Of a DNA stretch of 64,000 nucleotides, positions 51,138-58,884 are shown piece by piece. The position numbers and the translations under genes were made by a program. The notes below the pieces were generated by a model. The model was not told the origin of the DNA. It saw nothing but the letters and a program-made list of their open reading frames with translations, and made no database searches. Each line of letters begins with the position of its first letter. Positions within the stretch are counted from its first letter, which is position 1. This DNA is from Haematospirillum jordaniae (lineage in GTDB: Bacteria; Pseudomonadota; Alphaproteobacteria; Rhodospirillales; Rhodospirillaceae), in NCBI RefSeq assembly GCF_001611975.1, contig NZ_CP014525.1:1480001-1544000 (forward strand), given 5' to 3'.

Positions 51138-51908
51138 TCAGGGTTGGGGGCGGGAAAAGACCCACGTCGTGGTGTCCGAGCGATCCGGAACAAAGCGGTA
51201 GCCACCATCATTGAAACGCTTCAAGTCGTCGGCCTGTTCCAAGCGATTGATAATCATATAACGGGCCATCATGCCTCGGGCCCGCTTGGCCATCAGTCCG
51301 ATGACACGGCTTTTGCCGTTCTTTTCCTCGAGAAAGGTTGGCGTGATGACACGGGATTTTAGCTCGGTCCCGGCGGCCTTGAAATATTCTGCTGAAGCCA
51401 GATTGATGAGAATCGGCTGTGGGTGTGCTTGTACATCCCGGTCCAAGTGTGGCCCGATGCGACCTTTCCAGAAAGCATACAAATCCGGCCCCCGTTCGTT
51501 ATCTAGACGGGTTCCCATTTCCAGGCGATAGGGTTCAATGGCATCCAGCGGTCGAAGGACCCCATAAAGGCCGGACAGGATACGCAGCCTGTCTTGGGCC
51601 CATTCCAGATCGGCCTGGTTCATGGTGCTGGCTTGCAGGCCAATGTATGTGTCGCCGGCAAAGGCAAGAACAGCGTGTTTGGCCTGCTCTATGCTCTCTG
51701 TTTGGCCCATATGCTGGAAGCGGGCGTAGTTCAGGTCTGCCAGCCGATCGGAAAGCTTCATAAGCCGACGCAAGTCATCCGGGGTCAGGCGTTGTGCCCG
51801 TTTGGCCAGTATGGCTGTATCTTCGGCCAGAACAGGCCGTGTCTGGGGCAAATAGAGGGGAGGGGTTGAGAAGTCCAGGTTTTTGGCCGGAGAAAGAACG
51901 GCAAGCAT
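51138..51908 (-). CDS. yaaA: Peroxide stress protein YaaA
   Basis: The 256-residue protein begins MLAVLSPAKNLDF, the YaaA/DUF328 signature, and contains LSDRLADLNYARFQ, HAVLAFAGDTYIGLQA, LSGLYGVLRPLDAIEPYRLEMG (in parts), LINLASAEYF and KARGMMARYMI near the C-terminus. In E. coli YaaA limits Fenton damage by lowering free iron under peroxide stress and belongs to a DNA-binding-fold family. Starts at 51908 or 51920 are possible; the first fits family length. It is followed by the alpha/beta hydrolase. Confidence 0.92.
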   Translation of the reverse strand: MLAVLSPAKNLDFSTPPLYLPQTRPVLAEDTAILAKRAQRLTPDDLRRLMKLSDRLADLNYARFQHMGQTESIEQAKHAVLAFAGDTYIGLQASTMNQADLEWAQDRLRILSGLYGVLRPLDAIEPYRLEMGTRLDNERGPDLYAFWKGRIGPHLDRDVQAHPQPILINLASAEYFKAAGTELKSRVITPTFLEEKNGKSRVIGLMAKRARGMMARYMIINRLEQADDLKRFNDGGYRFVPDRSDTTTWVFSRPQP

Positions 51909-51987
51909 AAGCACCAGCATCTGTGGATTGGAAAAGCAAAGCGTATATTTGACCGTGAAAGATGACGAGGGCAAGCCCCGGTCATGA

Positions 51988-53181
51988 TCACGGTGCGTGT
52001 TCTATCAAGCGGGCCGTATGGCGAGCGATCATCAGCTCTTCGTCGGTAGGAATGGCCCAGACAGCAATGGGGCTGTCATCGGTGCTGATGCGCAGGGCAT
52101 GGGTTGTATTCGCCGCGGGGTCCAGCTTGATTCCCATCCATGACACCAAGGCGCAGATCCTCTTGCGGATTTCGGCAGAGCGCTCGCCAATGCCGGCTGT
52201 GAAAACTAGGACATCAAGCCCGCCAATGGTTACCGCAAGGGCCCCGATTTCCTTGGCAGCCCTGTATACGAACAAATCAATGGCTTCCTGTGCTGCCGGA
52301 GAATCACTGTCCAAGAGTATTCTCATGTCATTTGACAGGCCACCGGAAACGCCGAGCAGCCCGGATTCCCGGTACAGCAGTTTCTCCAGTGCCGGTACAT
52401 CCAGTTTCTCTTGCTGCAAAAGGTGCAGGATGATCCCCGGGTCTAGGGAGCCGGGGCGCGTGCCCATCATCAGCCCATCCACGGCTGTAAAGCCCATGGA
52501 GGAATCAATGGCAACCCCGTCTTTCATGGCGCACATGCTGGCACCACTGCCTAGGTGCGCGGCAATAACCCGTCCCTTGGCTCGTGTCGGGTCCAATTCA
52601 GTAAGGCGGCCTGCAATGTATTCGTAAGAAAGCCCGTGAAAGCCGTAGCGCTTGATCCCGGCATCCAGATAGCGTCGGGGTAGGCCAACCAATGATGCTT
52701 CCGGACGTTTATGACGATGGAAGGCGGTATCAAAACAGGCAATCTGCGGAAGCTCGGGATAAAGCTTTGCCAGAGTTTCGATGGGGGCAAGGTTGTGGGG
52801 TTGATGCAGCGGGGCCAAGGGAACAAACACCCGCAACTGCTCCAGAATAGCGGGTGTTACCCGTACAGGGGCATCATGGAGCATACCACCGTGTACAACC
52901 CTGTGTCCGGCAGCCCGCAGATGCAGCTTATTTCCCTCTGTTGCGTGAATCCAGTTGATCAGGTGTTGCAGAATGTCTTGGTGTGTTCCGGAAGGCCACG
53001 GCTCGTCGGCAACTGGTTCACCAGAACGGTTCCGGGCAACAAGGCGGCGTGTAATACCGGTTCCTATTCCTTCAACCTGTCCGTGGAGTTTTGGTGCAAG
53101 GGAACGGCCAGCCAACGCAAAGACCGTGAACTTGACCGAAGATGAACCCGCGTTGAGAACCAGGATACCTTCTTCAGTCAT
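51988..53181 (-). CDS. ackA: Acetate kinase
   Basis: The 397-residue ASKHA kinase begins with ILVLNAGSSSVKFTVF (residues 5-20). RVVHGG follows, then FDTAFH, RYGFHGLSYEYIA, IAAHLGSGASMCAM, DSSMGFTAVDGLMMGTRPGSLDPG (in parts) and FTAGIGERS, all canonical. It interconverts acetate plus ATP with acetyl phosphate. The gene starts three bases after the stop of the MaoC-Pta gene, indicating translational coupling; acetyl-CoA, acetyl phosphate and acetate are thus handled by adjacent products. Confidence 0.95.
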   Translation of the reverse strand: MTEEGILVLNAGSSSVKFTVFALAGRSLAPKLHGQVEGIGTGITRRLVARNRSGEPVADEPWPSGTHQDILQHLINWIHATEGNKLHLRAAGHRVVHGGMLHDAPVRVTPAILEQLRVFVPLAPLHQPHNLAPIETLAKLYPELPQIACFDTAFHRHKRPEASLVGLPRRYLDAGIKRYGFHGLSYEYIAGRLTELDPTRAKGRVIAAHLGSGASMCAMKDGVAIDSSMGFTAVDGLMMGTRPGSLDPGIILHLLQQEKLDVPALEKLLYRESGLLGVSGGLSNDMRILLDSDSPAAQEAIDLFVYRAAKEIGALAVTIGGLDVLVFTAGIGERSAEIRKRICALVSWMGIKLDPAANTTHALRISTDDSPIAVWAIPTDEELMIARHTARLIEHAP

Positions 53182-53184
53182 GAT

Positions 53185-54606
53185 CTAGCCAACCCCCGTC
53201 ACGAGTTTTTGTTTTCCTGTGCGGCGGGCTTGGGCATAGCGTGCCGCGACCACACAGGATGCCAGACGTGCCTTGGCGCTATCGGCCCTGCTGGTCAGGA
53301 TAATGGGGACCCTTGCCCCCAGAACAACGCCGGCTGCTTCAGCCTCAGCCAGATAGCACAGCTGTTTGGCCAGCATGTTGCCGGCCTCCAGATCCGGGAC
53401 CAGAAGGATATCGGCATTGCCTGCAACCGGGCTGCTAATGTTCTTGATGCGGGCGGCCTCGCTGGAAATAGCGTTGTCAAATGCCAAGGGTCCATCCAGG
53501 ATTCCGCCACGAATTTGACCACGGTCTGCCATTTTGCACAGTGCAGCGGCTTCGATGGTTGACGTGATTTTCGGGTATACCGTTTCGACAGCCGACAAAA
53601 TGGCGACCAAAGGCTGCTCCACTCCCATGACGCGCACAAGATCGATGGCATTCTGGCAGATATCGGCCTTGTCTTGCAGCGATGGATAGATATTGATAGC
53701 AGCATCCGTAATAAACAGGGGCTTGGGATAGGCTGGCGTATCAATAATATAAACGTGACTGATCCGTCGTCCGGTGCGCAGGCCCGTATCACCTTTGGCC
53801 ACTTCGTGCATCAGTTCATCTGTATGAAGGCTTCCCTTCATCAGCGCTTCGCATTCGCCTGTTCGACACAGGCCGACAGCTGTAGATGCGGATGCGTGGG
53901 AGTGTTCTGTATCGATGATCCGGCAGCCATCAATATTGATGCCAAATTCCCGTGCAATAGAACGGATCCGTTTTGATGGCCCAACCAGAACAGGGGTAAT
54001 CACGCCGTGCCTTGCCGCATCCATGGCCCCGGTCAAGGATACCTCGTCACAGGGATGACATACAGCAACCTTGACGGGTTCGGTTGCTTGCGTGGTTTCT
54101 AGGAGCCGGCTGAACACATGGCTGCGCCGCCGTACCGTTATTTCAGGAAGTGGGTCTGCTGAAACAGTCACTTTCTCAATCGGCGCTTCTACCGTTGCGT
54201 AACCCTCCACAACCATTTCATGGCGTTGGTTTACACCCTGGCAATGAAAGACGATGACATGCTCATCTTCCCTCTTTTCCGTTGCCGTCAGCGTCAAGGT
54301 CAGAGTGTCACCCAATTCCACTGCCCTGAGGAAGCGCAGTGTTTGCTCCCGGTACACAGTCCCGGGGCCGGGAAGTTCATTGCCAAGAAGAGACGAGAAC
54401 AGGGAACCTGCCCACATGCTATGTCCGCTGACCTTACCGTTCTTCAGAAGCTTTGCAGCCCATGCATCATCAAGATGTGTGGGGTTATGATCAGAAGACA
54501 TAATTGCGAATACTTCAGCATCTTCCCGGGTCAGGGTACGGGTCAGCGATGCTGTATCACCAACACAAATTTCGCTGAACGTACGGTTTTGCAGCGTGAT
54601 GCGCAT
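53185..54606 (-). CDS. MaoC hydratase-phosphate acetyltransferase fusion
   Basis: The 473-residue protein joins an N-terminal MaoC-type hotdog domain (ICVGDTASLTRTLTREDAEVFA, then SSDHNPTHLDDAWA near residues 33-46) to a phosphate acetyl/butyryltransferase domain from about residue 170. The latter has CHPCDEVSLTGAMDAARHG, LVGPSKRIRSIA, MKGSLHTDELMHEV and EVVY-type strands, ending with GARVPIILTSRADSAKARLASC (in parts). This fusion is known and annotated as bifunctional enoyl-CoA hydratase/phosphate acetyltransferase. The MaoC part has the D-x-x-x-x-H dehydratase pattern (DHNPTHLD). It feeds acetyl phosphate to AckA. Confidence 0.92.
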   Translation of the reverse strand: MRITLQNRTFSEICVGDTASLTRTLTREDAEVFAIMSSDHNPTHLDDAWAAKLLKNGKVSGHSMWAGSLFSSLLGNELPGPGTVYREQTLRFLRAVELGDTLTLTLTATEKREDEHVIVFHCQGVNQRHEMVVEGYATVEAPIEKVTVSADPLPEITVRRRSHVFSRLLETTQATEPVKVAVCHPCDEVSLTGAMDAARHGVITPVLVGPSKRIRSIAREFGINIDGCRIIDTEHSHASASTAVGLCRTGECEALMKGSLHTDELMHEVAKGDTGLRTGRRISHVYIIDTPAYPKPLFITDAAINIYPSLQDKADICQNAIDLVRVMGVEQPLVAILSAVETVYPKITSTIEAAALCKMADRGQIRGGILDGPLAFDNAISSEAARIKNISSPVAGNADILLVPDLEAGNMLAKQLCYLAEAEAAGVVLGARVPIILTSRADSAKARLASCVVAARYAQARRTGKQKLVTGVG

Positions 54607-54782
54607 GAAATATTTCCAGTTTTCCCGACGATTCCTGATCGTCTACAATGAAGCTGGCAACAGGCAACGTGCAAGCGCGAAATGGTTACAGACTGTCACG
54701 AATCCAAGTACCAGAACTTGAGAAGACAAGCTGTGATGGGCACAATACCTGCCTTGGCACCGTGTTCTGGATTATACTCTGC

Positions 54783-56882
54783 ATGATGGATCTTGATGAT
54801 GCGATCGACTTTCTGCCCGAGCCAGCCGGTACCGGTGTGGCTGCGGACGGATTGATACCGCTTCCGGCAGCAACAGATCCTGCCATGCAGGATGCATGGA
54901 AGGTCTTGGTTGTTGATGATGACGTCGAGGTTCATCATATCACACGTATTATTTTCAGCGATTTCAGTTTCCGCAGTCGTCCTGTCCGGATGCTGTCGGC
55001 GTACTCAGCTCGTCAGGCTGTTTCTCTCCTCGAGCAGAACCGCGACATTGCTCTGATGCTTCTTGATGTTGTCATGGAAACCGAGAATTCGGGCCTAGAA
55101 CTTGTCTCGCATGTTCGTGACGTCATGAAGCTGGATGCCATGCGTATTGTGCTGCGGACCGGACAGCCCGGACAGGCCCCAGAGCGGGATGTCGTGATGC
55201 GTTACGACATCAATGACTACAAGTCGAAGACAGAGCTGACGGCCCAGAAATTATTGACCCTGACCATTTCGGCATTGCGTGCCTATGAGGCTATCGAGGC
55301 ACTGGAAAACAGTCGTCGTGTTCTGGCTGACAGCAATGTGGCGTTGGAGCAGATGGTGGAGGAGAGAACGCGGGCCTTGTCGGCAAGCGAGGCTCATTAC
55401 CGTGCGGTTCTTGATGCCGTTCCGGAAGGTGTTCTGGTCACTGACGACCAAGGCGCCATTCTTTCAGCGAGCCCTGTTGCCGCAGCCATTTTTCGTTCGT
55501 CGTCCTTGGTTCACAACGGTCTTTCGTTGAAGGATCTGGTTGCTCCTCCGCATAGTACGGATGTTCTGCGTACCTTCGCCGAGTGCCGTGCCGGTCGCGT
55601 TATGCCGCAGCAATGGACGGAAGCCCGCGAGGTAACCGGGCAGCGTCCGGATGGATCTGTCTTCCCGATGGATCTGTCCATCAGCCGTATGGAGCATCAG
55701 GGCATTCTGGAATTCGTTGCAACCGTGCGTGACGTGACCCAGCGCCACCAGTATCAGGAAACCCTGCGCCAGGCCCGTCTGGATGCCGAGCAGGCCGCGC
55801 GGGCAAAATCGGATTTTCTGGCTGTCATGAGCCATGAAATTCGGACACCCCTGAACGGCATTCTTGGTATGGCCCAGATCTTGCGCGATGATCTGGATGA
55901 TGAGCACCTGAAGGAACTGTCCGACCTGATTTTACGATCCGGTGAATCCCTGCTGAAAGTTCTGAATGACATTCTGGATTTCTCCAAGCTGGAGTCGGGA
56001 CACTTTGATCTGGAAACAGTGCGTTTTGTGCCCCGTGACATGATCCGCGATGTGATGGCGTTGATGGCTGGCGCTGCTGCTGAGAGGGATATCAGCCTGT
56101 CATGGGATGCCGAGGGTCCTGTTGATCTTCCGGTCTTTGGTGATCCATCCCGGCTGCGGCAGGTGTTGCTCAACCTTTTGTCCAATGCCCTGAAGTTTAC
56201 AGAAAAGGGATATGTGTGCCTGCATGCGGAAGCCGCTGTTGTTCCTGCAGAGGAAGAGCATGCTGATGATGATTATGGATCCATGTTGCTGGATCTCCGT
56301 GTTGTTGACAGCGGTATCGGGATTCCGGGTGAACAGCTCGATCGTTTGTTTGAGCACTTCTCGCAAGCAGATAGTTCCATTTCACGGCGTTTTGGGGGGA
56401 CGGGGCTGGGGCTGGCCATTTGCCGAAAGATAGTTGGTGCGATGAATGGCCGTATTACCGTGCACAGCCAAGAAGGGCAGGGGTCATCCTTTACGGTTCG
56501 GGTCATGCTGCCGTGTGCTCCGACAGAGGATAGTAACCCTGATCGCGTAGAGGGGGCAGATGGTCGCTCCCATACCTTGGACTATACGATCCTTGATCAC
56601 CTTGATCGTGCTCTTGGTTCCGAACAGGTGGACGTGTTACTGGATATTTTCCTAGATGATGTCCGGGCCCTGTGTGGTGGTGCAAGCACTAGGGATGGTA
56701 CGTTATCTGTTACCGATCTTCAGCTGACAGCCCGTCGTATGGGGTGTCAGAAACTGGCAGAGCTTCTGGTTGCGGGTGGCCCGGACGGGGCTGTTCTGAA
56801 GCAGGCTCTTGATGAAACGCTGGGTGCGTTGGCCCTGCGTGGCAAGCAGCGGTCCGATCTTTCTCCGCTCACACATATGTGA
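54783..56882 (+). CDS. Soluble hybrid histidine kinase: REC - PAS - HisKA - HATPase, with a degenerate C-terminal domain
   Basis: The 699-residue protein has no membrane segment. An N-terminal receiver (LVVDDDVEVHHITRIIF, phospho-Asp in LMLLDVVMETENSG, then a DUF3369-like tail) is followed by a coiled coil (about residues 180-215) and a PAS domain. HisKA comes next with the phospho-His in FLAVMSHEIRTPLNG, then an HATPase (NLLSNALKFTE, VVDSGIGIP, FGGTGLGLAICR). The last 100 residues look like a four-helix Hpt module (LDHLDRALGSEQVDVLLDIF...) but lack the His in the 'HxLKG' position (ARRMGCQKL). Two ATGs (54783, 54786) are possible. The gene is directly upstream of the MNIO cassette. Confidence 0.88.
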   Translation: MMDLDDAIDFLPEPAGTGVAADGLIPLPAATDPAMQDAWKVLVVDDDVEVHHITRIIFSDFSFRSRPVRMLSAYSARQAVSLLEQNRDIALMLLDVVMETENSGLELVSHVRDVMKLDAMRIVLRTGQPGQAPERDVVMRYDINDYKSKTELTAQKLLTLTISALRAYEAIEALENSRRVLADSNVALEQMVEERTRALSASEAHYRAVLDAVPEGVLVTDDQGAILSASPVAAAIFRSSSLVHNGLSLKDLVAPPHSTDVLRTFAECRAGRVMPQQWTEAREVTGQRPDGSVFPMDLSISRMEHQGILEFVATVRDVTQRHQYQETLRQARLDAEQAARAKSDFLAVMSHEIRTPLNGILGMAQILRDDLDDEHLKELSDLILRSGESLLKVLNDILDFSKLESGHFDLETVRFVPRDMIRDVMALMAGAAAERDISLSWDAEGPVDLPVFGDPSRLRQVLLNLLSNALKFTEKGYVCLHAEAAVVPAEEEHADDDYGSMLLDLRVVDSGIGIPGEQLDRLFEHFSQADSSISRRFGGTGLGLAICRKIVGAMNGRITVHSQEGQGSSFTVRVMLPCAPTEDSNPDRVEGADGRSHTLDYTILDHLDRALGSEQVDVLLDIFLDDVRALCGGASTRDGTLSVTDLQLTARRMGCQKLAELLVAGGPDGAVLKQALDETLGALALRGKQRSDLSPLTHM

Positions 56883-56959
56883 TCAGTGTGACCCCCTGAT
56901 TTTGCTAGACTATCGCGTCCACATGCTTGCGGGCCCAGTTTCAGCGAGGGTATTTTATT

Positions 56960-57028
56960 ATGAAAAGTACAGCTGTAACCACAACCGATCTCAGGTTTCT
57001 TGGTGTTTACTTGGAACCTGAACAGTAG
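56960..57028 (+). CDS. 22-residue peptide, candidate RiPP precursor for the MNIO enzyme
   Basis: An ATG at 56960 opens 22 codons (begins MKSTAVTTTDLRF, ends EPEQ) and stops at 57028. GAGGG lies nine bases before the ATG, a good ribosome site. The DUF692 (MNIO) gene starts 21 bases after the stop on the same strand. MNIO enzymes act on short ribosomal peptides, normally encoded just upstream. The peptide contains no Cys, Asn or His; modifiable residues are Asp10, Tyr17, Glu19, Glu21 and Gln22. It has no signal peptide. It is inferred to be a precursor by position and ribosome site only; a leader-type regulatory ORF is the main alternative. Confidence 0.5.
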   Translation: MKSTAVTTTDLRFLGVYLEPEQ

Positions 57029-57049
57029 CGGTCGGCGAGGTTCTGTCCT

Positions 57050-57937
57050 GTGGGCGTGCGGATCCTGGGTACAGGCATTGCTCCTTGTTCTATGGCCGGA
57101 ATTGGGTTCAGGCCACAGCATTGCACGGACCTTGTTAAGCTGCGTTCGTGTGAGAGGTCTATTCCAGGCTGGCTGGAAATTCATCCCGAGAATTATTTGG
57201 TGGAAGGTGGAGGTTTGCTGGCCGGACTGTGCCAGATCGCGGAGCAGTGGCCCCTCTCATTTCATTCTGTAGGGTTATCACCTGGGTCATCCTGTGGGGA
57301 TGACCCAGCATTCCTTTCGCGCATGTTGGCACTCCATAATCGCTTCAATCCGTGCCTTTTTTCTGTCCATCTGGCGTGGAGCCACCATGATGCTGCTTAT
57401 TTTCACGATCAGCTTCCTGTACCGCTGACGTATGAGACCTTGGAAGTTGTGGTGCGGAACATCAATACACTCCAACAGGCGTTGGGGCGGTCTGTTCTTG
57501 TTGAAAATCCGTCCCGTTATCTGTGGTTTCGCCACTCGGTTATCCCGGAACCTGAATTTCTTGCGGCCTTGGCACACCGGACGGGCTGCCGGTTGCTGCT
57601 TGATCTCAATAATGTTGTTGTCAGCTGTCACAATATGGGGCTGGACTACCAGCTGTGTATGCGATCGTTTCCACTCGACTTGGTAGACGAGATCCATGTT
57701 GCCGGTCATCATCACACCATTCTGGACGATGGGCGGATCTTGAAGATTGATGATCACGGTAGTCGTGTGTCATCTGCTGTCTGGGATCTTTTGCGACAGG
57801 TTGTTGCGATACGGGGTGCGCTTCCGGTCTTGGTGGAGTGGGACAACAACATTCCCCACCTGTCCACATTACTTGATGAAGCTACTATAGCACGGGATAT
57901 CCTGCTTCAGGAGGATGCCCGTGCCTGTCTTTCCTGA
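57050..57937 (+). CDS. DUF692 / MNIO family multinuclear iron oxygenase (MbnB/BufB-like)
   Basis: The 295-residue protein fits the DUF692 TIM-barrel family: AGIGFRPQHC, GWLEIHPENYL (residues 40-50), FHSVGLS (His72), SVHLAW (His107), LVENPSRYLW (Glu152), LLLDLNNVVVS (Asp185, Asn187), DEIHVAGHHH (His216), IDDHG (His236) and LVEWDNNIP (Glu263). The expected iron-binding His, Asp, Glu and Asn positions all appear filled. Characterised members (MbnB, TglH, BufB, ApyH) oxidise Cys or Asp/Asn of ribosomal peptides. A GTG start at 57050 follows GAGG by ten bases. It overlaps the next gene. Nearest known class cannot be assigned by eye. Confidence 0.9.
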   Translation: MGVRILGTGIAPCSMAGIGFRPQHCTDLVKLRSCERSIPGWLEIHPENYLVEGGGLLAGLCQIAEQWPLSFHSVGLSPGSSCGDDPAFLSRMLALHNRFNPCLFSVHLAWSHHDAAYFHDQLPVPLTYETLEVVVRNINTLQQALGRSVLVENPSRYLWFRHSVIPEPEFLAALAHRTGCRLLLDLNNVVVSCHNMGLDYQLCMRSFPLDLVDEIHVAGHHHTILDDGRILKIDDHGSRVSSAVWDLLRQVVAIRGALPVLVEWDNNIPHLSTLLDEATIARDILLQEDARACLS

Positions 57938-58697
57938 TCGCGTGGCCCCGTCTTGGGCGGATCTGCAATCGTATTTTGCGAAAGTGTTGCTTGGGCAGGA
58001 CGACTTCCGGCATCATCTTGATGAATGGCTGGAAGGACCGGGGCTGTCTGTTCATTGCAGCAGGATTCTATCTGGTCAGGTCGATACCATGGCGGCTGTT
58101 TTTCCTGCTGTACGACGCGTGGTTGGCGCAGATTGCTTCCACGATTTGGTTAGGGCTTTTCTCAGTGCCTATCCTGTTCATGTTCCGTGCCTGTCTGATG
58201 CCGGAGAAGGGTTCCCTGCATTCCTAGGTGGGCAGGACAACTTGGCCAGAATCCCTTGGCTAGTCGATGTTGCGGCCCTTGAATGGGAGTGTCACCGTCT
58301 CAGCCAGTATGCAGAAAGCCCGTATCTTGACATTGCAAGCCTTTCTGGCCCCATTGATAATCTTGTCTTTGTTCCACGTGCAGCTTCGTGCCTGTTCTCG
58401 TCCTTGTGGCCGATCAGTGCCATCCGGTTGGCCAGCCTGCTACAGGATATGTCCACTCTTTCTCTTGGCGATGGGCCCGAGTTTCTGTTGCTGGTGCGGC
58501 CAGGCAGCCAAGTTCTGGTGGAAAATGTTGGCCAGCCCGGTTCTGTGTTTCTGCAGCGGTGTTTTTCTGGTGAATGTTTCGGGCAGGCTGCATCGGGTGT
58601 CTTGGCGTCATACCCAGATTTTGACTTACAGGCTTTTTTGATCAGGGCGCTGGGCGGGCAATGGTTCGCTGGAGTTCGGTGTCAGGGATCCGGATGA
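57921..58697 (+). CDS. DUF2063 protein (BufC/HvfC-type partner of the MNIO enzyme)
   Basis: The 258-residue protein has the DUF2063 N-terminal domain (LQSYFAKVLLGQDD, then VDTMAAVFPAVRRVVGADCFHDLVRAFL, given in part, and YPVHVPCLSDAGEGFPAFL). A C-terminal half follows with LVFVPRAASC and LLLVRPGSQVLVENV. In bufferin, HvfABC and aminopyruvatide systems DUF2063-type proteins bind the precursor leader and activate the MNIO enzyme. A GTG at 57921 is preferred: AGGAGG lies six bases before it, whereas the ATG at 57915 abuts that site. The start lies inside the MNIO gene (17-base overlap), implying tight coupling and stoichiometric complex formation. Confidence 0.85.
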   Translation: MPVFPDRVAPSWADLQSYFAKVLLGQDDFRHHLDEWLEGPGLSVHCSRILSGQVDTMAAVFPAVRRVVGADCFHDLVRAFLSAYPVHVPCLSDAGEGFPAFLGGQDNLARIPWLVDVAALEWECHRLSQYAESPYLDIASLSGPIDNLVFVPRAASCLFSSLWPISAIRLASLLQDMSTLSLGDGPEFLLLVRPGSQVLVENVGQPGSVFLQRCFSGECFGQAASGVLASYPDFDLQAFLIRALGGQWFAGVRCQGSG

Positions 58698-58700
58698 TGT

Positions 58701-58710
58701 CTCTTAAGAG
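58701..58710. repeat. 10-bp perfect palindrome downstream of the MNIO cassette
   Basis: CTCTTAAGAG is self-complementary and lies four bases after the DUF2063 stop, about 175 bases upstream of the membrane kinase. It could be an operator for the downstream operon, but is short enough to occur by chance. Confidence 0.25.
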
Positions 58711-58884
58711 TTGATTGATCCAATTTGTTGATAGTTTTTTCTGATGTATCATTTCTTGGTGGTATGCGGACCAACTCTTTTCCAGCAAAAGAATTCTCTT
58801 TCGTCTTTGGCGTGTATTTTTGGTACCGTTGGATGACACTGCGGGCGTATCTGTGTCCGCTTGGCTGTGGGAAAGGCCGTTCCC

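Noticed and set aside
56960..57028. The 22-residue ORF as a PqqA (pyrroloquinoline quinone precursor) gene, given its size and a T-D-L-R-F run
   Set aside because: PqqA needs a Glu and a Tyr spaced by three residues in its core, which is absent, and no pqqB-E genes are nearby.
58744..58836. A 30-codon ORF with two Cys downstream of the DUF2063 gene as an alternative MNIO substrate
   Set aside because: There is no ribosome binding site before its ATG, and it lies downstream in the leader of the kinase gene, unlike known precursor positions. Kept only as a weak alternative.
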